Of a stretch of 22,293 bases of DNA, positions 13,992 through 21,359 are shown piece after piece. The stretch covers positions 26,237 to 48,529 of the forward strand of contig DITZ01000117.1 of the NCBI GenBank assembly GCA_002422985.1, in the 5' to 3' direction. Source of the stretch: Sphingomonadales bacterium UBA6171. GTDB taxonomy: Bacteria > Pseudomonadota > Alphaproteobacteria > Sphingomonadales > Sphingomonadaceae. Both the position numbers and the translations under genes were made by a program. Each line of letters begins with the position of its first letter. The first letter of the stretch is position 1. A model generated the notes under the pieces. It did no database searches. It had not been told where the DNA came from and saw only the letters and a program-made list of their open reading frames with translations.

Positions 13992-16142
13992 GTGGGCAAG
14001 GAACAGGCTGTTGATTCGCAGGCGGCACTGGAATCGCGCATCCGCGCGGCCGAGGCCGAAGCCAAGGGCATCGACCTGAAGGCACTCGCCGCCAGCGTCG
14101 CGGATGCCACGGTGGCGGAGCTGGCGCCCAAGAAGGTGCGCGACGACCGGATGCGCTTCCTCACGCTCAAACTGGGCGATGCCGCGCAGGCCGAGGTGGA
14201 GTTTGAGCGGGTGCTGGCCGGCAACGAGCTGCAACCGGTCAATTATCTGGAAAATGGTGCGATTGCTGCGCGCGCCATCTGCCGCATCACCATGCGCGAT
14301 GCTCAGGGCCGGCATCGCGGCTATGGCAGCGGTTTCCTGATCGCGCCGGGCGTGCTCATCACCAACAATCATGTGCTGCCCGAAGCCGGCTGGGCCTCGC
14401 TGTCCTTTGCCGAGTTCGACTATGCCCTCGACTATCACGGCGACCCGATGACGACACAGCTGTTCCGCTTCAGTCCGCAGCGCTTGTTCAGCACCTCCGT
14501 GCCGCTGGATTTCAGCGTCGTCGCGGTCGAACCGATGAGCCAGGGCGGCGGCACGGCGCTCGACAGTTTCGGCATCCTGCCGATGATCGCGCAGGTGGGC
14601 AAGGTGATGGAGGGTGAGTGGCTCACCATCATCCAGCATCCGGGCGGCGACCGCAAGGCCGTGTGCGTGCGGGAAAACCGCTTCATGAAGCGAACGGACG
14701 ATGTGCTCTGGTATTCCACCGACACGATGGGCGGCTCGTCCGGCTCGCCGGTGTTCAACAATGACTGGCAGGTGGTGGCGCTGCACCATGCCGGCGTGCC
14801 CGAGCGCGATGCCGAGGGGCGTATCCTGACGCTGGACGGCCAGCCCTATGTCGACGGGCGCGACAGCGATGAACGCATCAAATGGATCGCCAACGCCGGC
14901 ATCCGGATATCCCGCATCGTGGAAACGCTGCGGGAATCCCTGGGCGATCATCCGCTGCTGCAACCGATTTTCGTGGCCAATGTCGCGCCGGCTTCGGGCG
15001 TCATCACCGTTGATTCCATGCCGCCCCTGGTGACGGCTGCGCCGCCGGAACCGCCTGTCCCGCCCGCGCCGCAGCCGCCCGCCGCACAGCAGCCCCCGCA
15101 GCCGCAGCCGCCCGCTGCCACCGATGGCACCGTCGACATGCCGCGCAGCTCGTCGCAGCCGCGCGAATCGGTGGCGGAATCCTTCGCCGATTTCGACGCA
15201 CCGCTGGCCGCCGACTATGCCAGCCGCGGCGGCTATGACCCGGCCTTTCTGGGCAATGGTCTCAGCGTGCCGCTGCCCATGCTTTCCCGCGCCCTGAAGG
15301 CGGAGGCGGCGAAGCTGACGGCGGCACCCGGCGGCATCGAGCTGCGCTATCTGGGCTATAGCGCGATCCAGCACGCCCGCCGGCGGCTGCCCATGCTGAC
15401 CGCCGCCAACATTGATTTCAGCGGCCGCTTCGCCATGCGCCGCCCGCGTGACCGCTGGCTGATCGACCCGCGCATCCCGGCCGACCAGCAGCTTGGCGAA
15501 TTTTACTATGCGAAAAACCAGTTCGATCGCGGCCATATGACCCGGCGCGAGGATATGGAATATGGCGCGACCCGGCAGGAAGCGCTGGAACGCGCAACAG
15601 ACACCATGCACTTCACCAACTGCGCGCCGCAGCATAGCCGTTTCAATCAGGCCAAAGACACCTGGCAGGGGCTGGAGATGCACCTGCTGGAAGACAGCAT
15701 CCTGCGCACCGATTTCCGCGCCATGCTGCTGACCGGCCCGGTGCTGGCCGCCGACGACCCCAGCTGGGATCGCTTCCCGGACATCGCCTATCCGCGCCTG
15801 TTCTGGAAGGTGGCAGTGGCGCGCACCGCAGACGGCGCGCCCTTTGCGGCGGCCTTTCTGCTCGACCAGAGCGACGCGATTGCCCGTTTCGGCATCGAGG
15901 CGGCCGGTCCGTTCGAGCCGTTCAAAACCTTCCAGGTGCCGGTGAAGGAAGTGGAGCGGCTGACCGGCCTCACCTTCCGCCTGTCGTTGAACGGCAAGAC
16001 CTTCACCCTCTCGCGCTTTGACCCGCTGGCGAAGAAGCTGCCGCCTCGCGGGCCGCTGATCGGCACGGAATCCACCGCTGTGGACGCCGCCACCGGCTAT
16101 GTGCCGCTCTGGTCCGTGCGTGCGATGATCCGGCCGCAATGA
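13992..16142 (+). CDS. Trypsin-like serine protease fused to DRGH (NucA-type) DNA/RNA endonuclease
   Basis: A 716-residue two-enzyme protein. Residues 1-90 are an Ala/Glu-rich, probably helical leader ending in NELQPVNYLENG. Residues about 91-315 are a trypsin/V8-fold protease: GYGSGFLIAPGVLITNNHVL with His127, PLDFSVVAV with Asp173, and GGSSGSPV with nucleophile Ser250. Residues about 344-376 are a Pro/Gln/Ala hinge. Residues about 413-690 are a beta-beta-alpha-metal nuclease: GGYDPAFLG, DRGHMTRRED with catalytic His515, TNCAPQ with Asn543, and FNQAKDTWQGLE with metal-ligand Asn552 and Glu562. All key residues are present in both halves. No signal peptide or membrane segment is visible, so it is probably cytoplasmic. 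GTG at 13992 is chosen for GGGAG at 13981-13985; in-frame ATGs at 13842 and 13893 lie upstream of or within the candidate promoters. Function unknown; a conflict or self-limiting effector is an inference. Confidence 0.88.
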   Translation: MGKEQAVDSQAALESRIRAAEAEAKGIDLKALAASVADATVAELAPKKVRDDRMRFLTLKLGDAAQAEVEFERVLAGNELQPVNYLENGAIAARAICRITMRDAQGRHRGYGSGFLIAPGVLITNNHVLPEAGWASLSFAEFDYALDYHGDPMTTQLFRFSPQRLFSTSVPLDFSVVAVEPMSQGGGTALDSFGILPMIAQVGKVMEGEWLTIIQHPGGDRKAVCVRENRFMKRTDDVLWYSTDTMGGSSGSPVFNNDWQVVALHHAGVPERDAEGRILTLDGQPYVDGRDSDERIKWIANAGIRISRIVETLRESLGDHPLLQPIFVANVAPASGVITVDSMPPLVTAAPPEPPVPPAPQPPAAQQPPQPQPPAATDGTVDMPRSSSQPRESVAESFADFDAPLAADYASRGGYDPAFLGNGLSVPLPMLSRALKAEAAKLTAAPGGIELRYLGYSAIQHARRRLPMLTAANIDFSGRFAMRRPRDRWLIDPRIPADQQLGEFYYAKNQFDRGHMTRREDMEYGATRQEALERATDTMHFTNCAPQHSRFNQAKDTWQGLEMHLLEDSILRTDFRAMLLTGPVLAADDPSWDRFPDIAYPRLFWKVAVARTADGAPFAAAFLLDQSDAIARFGIEAAGPFEPFKTFQVPVKEVERLTGLTFRLSLNGKTFTLSRFDPLAKKLPPRGPLIGTESTAVDAATGYVPLWSVRAMIRPQ

Positions 16143-16202
16143 CCGGACGCAGTGAACAGGCGGTTCCCCCCTGCCCTGCTTTTCCGCTAGGGGCTGTGTC
16201 TG

Positions 16203-17711
16203 ATGCGCAATGATGATGTATTTGACCTGCTGATTATCGGCGGCGGTATCAACGGTGCGGGCGTGGCGCGCGATGCCGCCGGGCGCGGGCTGAAGGTCGC
16301 GCTGGTGGAGGCCGGCGATCTGGGCGGCGCCACCTCGTCCGCCTCCACCAAGCTGGTGCATGGGGGGCTGCGCTATCTGGAATTCTATGCCTTCGGCCTG
16401 GTGCGCAAGGCGCTGAAGGAGCGGGAGGTGATCCTGCGCAACGCCCCGCACATCGCCGCGCCCATGCCCTTCCTGCTGCCGCTGGAGCCGCATCTGCGCC
16501 CCGGCTGGATGATTCGCGCCGGGCTGTTCCTGTATGACCATCTGGCGAAGCGACGCGAAGTGCCCGGCTCGCGCGCGGTGAACCTGACGGCGGACGCCGC
16601 CGGGCCGGCCTTTGCCCGCCATCTCACCCGCGCCTTCCGCTATTGGGACGGCTGGGTCGATGATGCGCGGCTGGTGTTGCTGAACGCCCGCGATGCCGCC
16701 CAACGCGGTGCCACCATCCTCACCCGCATCGCCGCGACCGACGCCCGCCACGATGGCCGCCGCTGGACGGTGACACTGGCCGACGGCCGCCAGATGCAGG
16801 CGACGACGCTGCTGAACTGCGGCGGGCCATGGGCCGGCGATATCGCAACGCGGGTGATGCAGCGCGCCGATGCGCCGGCGCTGGCGCTGGTGCAGGGCGG
16901 CCATATCATCACCCGCCGGGTGAACCGCACCGCAGACGCCTGGATGCTGCAACAGCCGGATGGCCGCATCATCTTCGTCATCCCCTATGAAGGGGAATTC
17001 TCGCTGATCGGCACCACGGAAACCCCGGTCGATAATCCCGCAGCCCGCACGCTGACGGAGGAGGAGGAAGCCTATCTGCTGGCGGCCGTGAACCGCAGCC
17101 TCGCCCGGCCGCTGGGGCCGGAGGATATCGTCCACCGCTTCGCCGGGGTGCGCCCGCTGGTGAAAGAGGAGGGCAAGGGTGCGCGCGAAACCACGCGGGA
17201 CTGGAAGCTGGTGCATCATGCCGACGCCAGCGCCATGACGGTCATCGGCGGCAAGCTCACCACCTACCGGCTGCTGGCCGAGGCGGTGCTGGCGGCGCTC
17301 TATCCGGGCAGCAGGCCCTGGACGGCGGACGCGCCGCTGCCCGGCGGCGACATCGCGCGCCTGCCCGGCGAAACCGCGCGCGCCAGTTTTGACCGCTGGC
17401 TGCGCGATACGGTCGCCCGCTATGCGGATTATGATCCCAAGCTGATCAGCCGTCTGGCGCGGCTCTATGGCACCGATTGCATCGCCATGCTGGACGAGGG
17501 CCTTGGCGAGAATCTGGGCGGCATTTTCACCGCCGAACTGGCGCATATGCGCGACCGGGAATGGGCGACGACAGCCGAGGACGCGCTGTGGCGCCGCTCC
17601 AAACTGGGATTGCACCTGAGCGACGAGGCCAAGGCCCGTGTGGCGGACTGGTTCGCCCGCCACCGCGCCGAAAGCCCGGTGGAGACCCAAAGCCCGGTGG
17701 AGCCGGCCTGA
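16203..17711 (+). CDS. glpD: Aerobic glycerol-3-phosphate dehydrogenase
   Basis: Membrane-associated FAD enzyme that oxidises glycerol 3-phosphate to dihydroxyacetone phosphate and passes electrons to quinone. The 502 residues begin with the FAD-binding motif DLLIIGGGINGAGVARDAAGRG and contain GDLGGATSSASTKLVHGGLRYLE, a GlpD signature. Also present are YWDGWVDDARLVLLNARDA, NCGGPWA, FVIPYEGEFSLIGTTE, FAGVRPLV and SAMTVIGGKLTTYRLLAE. The start at 16203 directly precedes the FAD motif. No glpF, glpK or glpR lies nearby, so its regulation is not evident. The last residues (AESPVETQSPVEPA) come from an 18-bp tandem duplication and look like an untemplated tail. It ends 21 bp from the convergent MliC-like gene. 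Confidence 0.95.
   Translation: MRNDDVFDLLIIGGGINGAGVARDAAGRGLKVALVEAGDLGGATSSASTKLVHGGLRYLEFYAFGLVRKALKEREVILRNAPHIAAPMPFLLPLEPHLRPGWMIRAGLFLYDHLAKRREVPGSRAVNLTADAAGPAFARHLTRAFRYWDGWVDDARLVLLNARDAAQRGATILTRIAATDARHDGRRWTVTLADGRQMQATTLLNCGGPWAGDIATRVMQRADAPALALVQGGHIITRRVNRTADAWMLQQPDGRIIFVIPYEGEFSLIGTTETPVDNPAARTLTEEEEAYLLAAVNRSLARPLGPEDIVHRFAGVRPLVKEEGKGARETTRDWKLVHHADASAMTVIGGKLTTYRLLAEAVLAALYPGSRPWTADAPLPGGDIARLPGETARASFDRWLRDTVARYADYDPKLISRLARLYGTDCIAMLDEGLGENLGGIFTAELAHMRDREWATTAEDALWRRSKLGLHLSDEAKARVADWFARHRAESPVETQSPVEPA
17671..17706. repeat. 18-bp tandem duplication at the 3' end of glpD
   Basis: AAAGCCCGGTGGAGACCC (17671-17688) is followed by AAAGCCCGGTGGAGCCGG (17689-17706): 15 of 18 bases agree. 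It encodes the repeated SPVE in the GlpD tail. Confidence 0.88.
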
Positions 17712-17742
17712 AGCCTGTTTCCTGCCTGAAGCCTATTTCTTG
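17707..17742. repeat. 18-bp tandem duplication spanning the glpD stop and the MliC-like stop
   Basis: CCTGAAGCCTGTTTCCTG (17707-17724) and CCTGAAGCCTATTTCTTG (17725-17742) agree at 16 of 18 bases. The pair abuts the glpD repeat, contains the glpD TGA (17709-17711) and covers the last codons and TAG (17733-17735) of the reverse-strand gene. Confidence 0.88.
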
Positions 17743-18149
17743 ACGGTGCAGGTGCGGACGGTGGTGGCCGCCGCCGGATCGGCTATCTTGGCTTCGGGTG
17801 CCTGTTGCAGCATCGCGGTGCCATCCTTCTCCCACCAGATAAGCCCAAGGCCGGCTTCCAGCCCATAGATGGTGGCATAGCGCGCGCCCGACGCGGCCGG
17901 CACCTGGTGCATCTGGAAATCCGTGCCGCGGATGAAAATGGTCGCGTCCGGCTTGCCCTCCCCATCCACGCCATAGACGGCGGTGATGGTGAGGTCGCCT
18001 TCGCATTTGTAGGAAAGCGAGCTGCTCGCCCTGGCGAGCGGCGCGACCGGCGGCTCAGCCGGCTTGTCGGCCTCTTTCGGTGCGCCCCCCTGCCCGCAGG
18101 CCGCCAGCAGCAGCGCCAGCGCGGGGATGACGATACGGGCGGCCATCAT
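17733..18149 (-). CDS. MliC-like lipoprotein (putative c-type lysozyme inhibitor)
   Basis: Lipoprotein of 138 residues. The signal ends in LAAC with acylated Cys18, followed by a Lys/Ala/Pro spacer (about 19-42). The globular part resembles the MliC/PliC family of lysozyme inhibitors: an opening YKCEGD, a VYGVDGEGKPDATIFIRG strand pair, and the family-like ASGARY, LIWWEKDGTAML and a C-terminal Cys (TCTVKK) that could pair with the Cys in YKCEG. MliC proteins shield the cell wall from host lysozyme by inserting a loop into its active site. The start at 18149 overlaps the stop of the upstream glutathione peroxidase (ATGA), so the two are translationally coupled; a second ATG is one codon downstream. 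Family assignment is by motif only. The stop lies within a tandem repeat. Confidence 0.68.
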   Translation of the reverse strand: MMAARIVIPALALLLAACGQGGAPKEADKPAEPPVAPLARASSSLSYKCEGDLTITAVYGVDGEGKPDATIFIRGTDFQMHQVPAASGARYATIYGLEAGLGLIWWEKDGTAMLQQAPEAKIADPAAATTVRTCTVKK

Positions 18150-18739
18150 GCCGCGAGCGCCGCTTCGATGGCCTGCTTCAGTTCCGGGCTGTCCGGCGCG
18201 GTGCGGCTGCCGAAGCCGGCGATGGGCTTGCCATCCCTGCCGATCAATATTTTGTGGAAATTCCATTTCGGCTCATTCTCCGTCGGCAGCACCGCCTTCA
18301 CCCAGCGATAGAAGGGCAGCGCGTCCGGGCCCTTCACCACGGATTTCTCCGTCATCGGGAAGGTGATGCCGAATTTGGATTCGCAGAATTCGGCGATCTC
18401 CCCATTCTTCTCATGCTCCTGCCCGCCGAAATCGCCGGACGGGATGCCCAGCACGGTGAAGCCCTTTGGCCCCAGGCTGGATTGCAGCTTCTGCAAGCCT
18501 TCATATTGCGGGGTGAAGCCGCAGAAGCTGGCGGTGTTCACCACCAGCACGACCTTGCCCCTGAACTGGCTGAACGGCAGCGGCTTGCCGTCGATCCGCG
18601 TCATGTCAAACTGATAGGCATCGGCTGCCCTGGGGGTATTGGCCACCGCCCGCGCCGTCTGCGCCTTGGAAGCCGACATGACCATCCCGGCCCCCGCGAG
18701 CACGGTTGCCGCGCCCAGAATATAAAACCAGAAACGCAT
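18146..18739 (-). CDS. Membrane-anchored glutathione peroxidase-family protein
   Basis: Thiol peroxidase of the glutathione peroxidase (BtuE-like) family, 197 residues. Residues 4-22 form a hydrophobic segment (FWFYILGAATVLAGAGMVM) acting as a signal anchor or uncleaved signal, so the enzyme domain (from about 40) should face the periplasm. The catalytic Cys73 lies in VNTASFCGFTPQYEGL. The usual NQFGGQE block is SGDFGGQE: the tetrad Gln is replaced by Asp103, as in some alphaproteobacterial members. The Trp-Asn pair is kept in PKWNFHKILIGRDG. The start at 18739 follows GAGGG at good spacing. It is the first gene of a coupled pair with the MliC-like lipoprotein and is divergent from metZ. Confidence 0.9.
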   Translation of the reverse strand: MRFWFYILGAATVLAGAGMVMSASKAQTARAVANTPRAADAYQFDMTRIDGKPLPFSQFRGKVVLVVNTASFCGFTPQYEGLQKLQSSLGPKGFTVLGIPSGDFGGQEHEKNGEIAEFCESKFGITFPMTEKSVVKGPDALPFYRWVKAVLPTENEPKWNFHKILIGRDGKPIAGFGSRTAPDSPELKQAIEAALAA

Positions 18740-18787
18740 GGATTTCCCTCAGCAGCAAGTCGCATCCGGCATAGTCCAAAGCGCGAA

Positions 18788-18827
18788 CAAGGTAAACCGC
18801 CAAGCCGACACTTTGGCCGCAACCTTG
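18788..18827. promoter_or_regulatory. Nested inverted repeat in the region upstream of metZ
   Basis: In the 121-bp gap between the divergent peroxidase and metZ, CAAGGT (18788-18793) pairs with ACCTTG (18822-18827), and inside it GCCAA (18799-18803) pairs with TTGGC (18813-18817). This could fold in the metZ leader RNA or serve as a protein-binding site. I cannot match it to the SAM-II riboswitch core (no GCTAAA-type segment), so no class is assigned. Confidence 0.3.
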
Positions 18828-18860
18828 CACCGGCCGGGGGCGGGGTTTAAGCGAACGGCC

Positions 18861-20069
18861 ATGAAGCGCACCACCGGACAGAACCGCACCATCACGCAGG
18901 GCTGGCGCCCCGCAACCGTCGCCGTGCGCGGCGGCACCGCCCGATCGGAATATGGCGAGACGTCAGAGGCCATCTTCATGACGTCGGGCTATTGCTATGA
19001 CAGCGCGGAAGACGCCGCCGCGCGCTTTAGGGGCGAGCAGAAGGGCATGACCTATTCCCGCCTGCAAAATCCCACCGTGGAGATGCTGGAGGAGCGGCTG
19101 GCGCTGCTGGAAGGCGCTGAAGCCTGCCGCGTCTCCGCCTCCGGTATGGCGGCGATGTCGGCAACGCTGCTCTCCACGCTTTCCGCCGGCGATCATCTGG
19201 TCGCGGGCCGGGCGCTGTTCGGCTCCTGCCGGGTGCTGGTGGACAGCATCCTGCCGCGTTTCGGCATCGAAACCACCGTGGTGGATGGCCGCGACACGGC
19301 GGCCTTCCGCCGCGCGCTGCGACCCAACACCAAGGCCATTTTCGTGGAAACCCCGGCCAACCCGACGCTCGACATCGTGGACCTGCCGGCCGTTTGCGCC
19401 ATCGCCCGCGAAGCCGCCGTGCTTTCCATCGTGGACAATGCCTTTGCCTCGCCCGTGGTGCAGCGGCCGCTCGATCATGGCGCCGACATTGTCGCCTATT
19501 CCGCCACCAAGCTGATGGATGGCCAGGGCCGTGTGCTGGCCGGCGCCGTAATGGGCCCGGCGGAATGGATGGAGAAAACCTATCTGGCCTTCACCCGCCA
19601 CACCGGCCCCGTGCTCTCCGCCTTCAACGCCTGGGTGGTGCTGAAATCGCTGGAAACGCTCGATCTGCGGGTGCGGCGCGCCTGCGACAATGCGCTCGCC
19701 GTCGCGCAATTCCTGGAAAAGCGGGTGCCGCGCCTGCTCTATCCGGGCCTTGCCTCCCACCCCCAGCATGCGCTGGCCATGGGGCAGATGACGGCGGGCG
19801 GCACCATCCTCGCGCTGCATCTGGATGGCGGCCGGCCGCAGGCCCATGGCCTGCTGGATGCGCTGGCGCTGATCGACATCTCCAACAATGTGGGCGACAG
19901 CCGGTCGCTGATGACGCACCCGGCCTCCACCACCCACGCCAGCGTTGCAGAGCATGTGCGCACGGAAATGGGCATCGGCGAGGGCATGCTGCGGCTCTCG
20001 GTGGGCCTGGAAGACCCGGCCGACCTCATCGGGGATCTGGATGCGGCGCTCCGCACGGTCGGGCTGTGA
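18861..20069 (+). CDS. metZ: O-succinylhomoserine sulfhydrylase
   Basis: PLP enzyme of the Cys/Met metabolism (cystathionine gamma-synthase) family. It replaces the succinyl group of O-succinylhomoserine with sulfide to give homocysteine, the direct sulfhydrylation route to methionine. The 402 residues include TSGYCYDSAEDAAARF and YSRLQNPTVEMLEERLALLEGAE. PASTTHASVAEH is typical near the C-terminus, and the PLP Lys217 lies in YSATKLMDGQGRV. The overall pattern fits MetZ rather than cystathionine lyases, but the exact acyl substrate is inferred from family. The ATG at 18861 is chosen because MKRTTGQNRTITQGWRPAT is the usual N-terminus; the longer open frame upstream runs into the divergent gene. 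The stop overlaps the apaG start by 4 bp. Confidence 0.92.
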   Translation: MKRTTGQNRTITQGWRPATVAVRGGTARSEYGETSEAIFMTSGYCYDSAEDAAARFRGEQKGMTYSRLQNPTVEMLEERLALLEGAEACRVSASGMAAMSATLLSTLSAGDHLVAGRALFGSCRVLVDSILPRFGIETTVVDGRDTAAFRRALRPNTKAIFVETPANPTLDIVDLPAVCAIAREAAVLSIVDNAFASPVVQRPLDHGADIVAYSATKLMDGQGRVLAGAVMGPAEWMEKTYLAFTRHTGPVLSAFNAWVVLKSLETLDLRVRRACDNALAVAQFLEKRVPRLLYPGLASHPQHALAMGQMTAGGTILALHLDGGRPQAHGLLDALALIDISNNVGDSRSLMTHPASTTHASVAEHVRTEMGIGEGMLRLSVGLEDPADLIGDLDAALRTVGL

Positions 20070-20476
20070 GCTTCCCCGCCCTTTTTGGATATGCCACCAC
20101 AACCGAGGGCATCACCGTGCGGGTGCAGCCGCATTATGCCGCCGACGACAGCGACCCGGAAACCGGCCAGTGGCTGTGGCATTATCATATCCGGCTGGAA
20201 AATGGCGGCGGCAGCACCGTGCAATTGCTGGACCGGCACTGGATCATCATCGACGGCAATGGCGAGCGCCGCGATGTGATGGGCGAGGGCGTCGTGGGCG
20301 CGCAGCCGGTCATCAAGCCGGGCGGCAGCTATGATTATGTGTCCGGCTGCCCGCTCGGCACGCCCGGCGGGCGGATGCGCGGCCATTTCGGCATGATCGA
20401 TCCGGGCGGCCGGCGCTTTGAAGTGATCATCCCGCCCTTCGATCTCGTGGCCCCGGCCGGGGGGTTCAGCCGGTGA
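20066..20476 (+). CDS. apaG: ApaG-domain protein
   Basis: ApaG protein of 136 residues with an immunoglobulin-like beta-sandwich. E. coli ApaG has been linked to Co/Mg sensitivity, but its biochemical role is unknown. The full family pattern is visible: YATTTEGITVRVQPHY, QWLWHYHIRLEN, TVQLLDRHWIIIDGNG, GEGVVGAQPVIKPGGSYDYVSGCPLGTPGGRMRGHF and FEVIIPPFDL. No ATG fits; the start is GTG at 20066, which overlaps the metZ stop in GTGA, so translation is coupled to metZ. Its own stop overlaps the next start in TGATG. The metZ-apaG pairing is common in alphaproteobacteria. Confidence 0.93.
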   Translation: MSFPALFGYATTTEGITVRVQPHYAADDSDPETGQWLWHYHIRLENGGGSTVQLLDRHWIIIDGNGERRDVMGEGVVGAQPVIKPGGSYDYVSGCPLGTPGGRMRGHFGMIDPGGRRFEVIIPPFDLVAPAGGFSR

Positions 20477-21267
20477 TGCGCCGCTCCCTTCTGCCGCTGA
20501 ACGCGCTGCGCGTGTTCGACGCCGCCGCGCGCACGCTGAGCTTCACCCGCGCGGCAGACGAGCTGGCCGTAACCCCCGCGGCCGTCGGCCAGCAGATCCG
20601 CGCGCTGGAAGAAACGCTGGGTGTCATCCTGTTCCGCCGCACCGCCAAGGGTCTGGAGCTGACCCCGGAAGCCATCCGCGCCCTGCCGCACCTGCGCGCC
20701 GGCTTCTCCGCCTTCGAGGAAACCGTGTCCGCCCTGCAGGAGGGGCAGAGCGCCGCCCGCCTGTCGCTGGGCTGTGCGCGCGGCGCCATCCGCCACTGGC
20801 TGATGCCGCGACTGGGGCCATGGCTGGCGGCCAATCCACAGGCATCGGTGCAGGTGGTGGCGTTGGACGGACCGGTGGATTTCTCCCAGGCCAATCTTGA
20901 TCTGGCGCTCAGCTACGGCCCGACGCCCGACGCCGAAGGCGTGTTCGGCCGCAAGCTGGCAGAGGCGGAGCCGCTGGTGCTGGTGGCGACACCCGCGGCC
21001 CGAGACTCCGGCCGCATGTTCGGCTGGCGCGTCGCGGATGGCCCCGGCATCGTCCTGCCGGATGCGGGGCAGGCGCTCGACTGGGCGCTGGACGGCCTTG
21101 GCCGCGCGCGCGTGCCCTTCACCCTTGCGGCGTCGGCGCTTGCCGCTGGCCAGCTGGTGGAATGCGGCGACCGGGTGCCGACCGACGATGCCTATTGGCT
21201 GTGTGCGCCCGCGCCGCAGTGGAAATCCACCAAGGTGAAGGCGCTGGTGGAACAATTGCTGGCCTGA
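20476..21267 (+). CDS. LysR-family transcriptional regulator, short form
   Basis: DNA-binding regulator of the GcvA-like LysR group, 263 residues. The winged-helix part is clear at the N-terminus (LNALRVFDAAARTLSFTRAADELAVTPAAVGQQIRALEETLG, then LFRR). The effector-binding domain starts near residue 93 (LSLGCARGAIRHWLMPRLGPWL) and is recognisable up to the C-terminal DAYWLCAP. It is about 30-40 residues shorter than usual, apparently missing the segment normally found after the AA-G-GVAL helix. A GTG at 20473 is also in frame directly before the ATG at 20476; the ATG overlaps the apaG stop by one base. Being last in metZ-apaG-lysR, it may regulate methionine genes, but this is inference. A strong terminator follows 42 bp after its stop. 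Confidence 0.88.
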   Translation: MRRSLLPLNALRVFDAAARTLSFTRAADELAVTPAAVGQQIRALEETLGVILFRRTAKGLELTPEAIRALPHLRAGFSAFEETVSALQEGQSAARLSLGCARGAIRHWLMPRLGPWLAANPQASVQVVALDGPVDFSQANLDLALSYGPTPDAEGVFGRKLAEAEPLVLVATPAARDSGRMFGWRVADGPGIVLPDAGQALDWALDGLGRARVPFTLAASALAAGQLVECGDRVPTDDAYWLCAPAPQWKSTKVKALVEQLLA

Positions 21268-21301
21268 ACCGCCGACAGAAACGAAGGCATCAGCAGGACC
21301 C

Positions 21302-21344
21302 AAAAAAGCGGGCGCCGCCATCACTGGCGACGCCCCTTTTCTTT
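21302..21344. terminator. Bidirectional intrinsic terminator between lysR and pnp
   Basis: GGGCGCCGCCA (21310-21320) pairs with TGGCGACGCCC (21325-21335) around TCAC, with one mismatch. A6 precedes the stem and CTTTTCTTT follows it, so U tracts are produced on both strands. It lies between convergent lysR and pnp and should end both transcripts. Confidence 0.9.
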
Positions 21345-21359
21345 GACGTTACGGGCGAA

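Noticed and set aside
13959..17690. A 1243-codon open frame on the reverse strand, opposite the protease-nuclease and glpD genes
   Set aside because: It has no recognisable domain and is rich in His, Arg, Gln and Gly as expected for an antisense frame in high-G+C DNA. Both forward genes have complete catalytic motifs.
18740..18860. SAM-II riboswitch before metZ
   Set aside because: The conserved A-rich and GCTAAA-like core segments are absent; only generic inverted repeats are seen.
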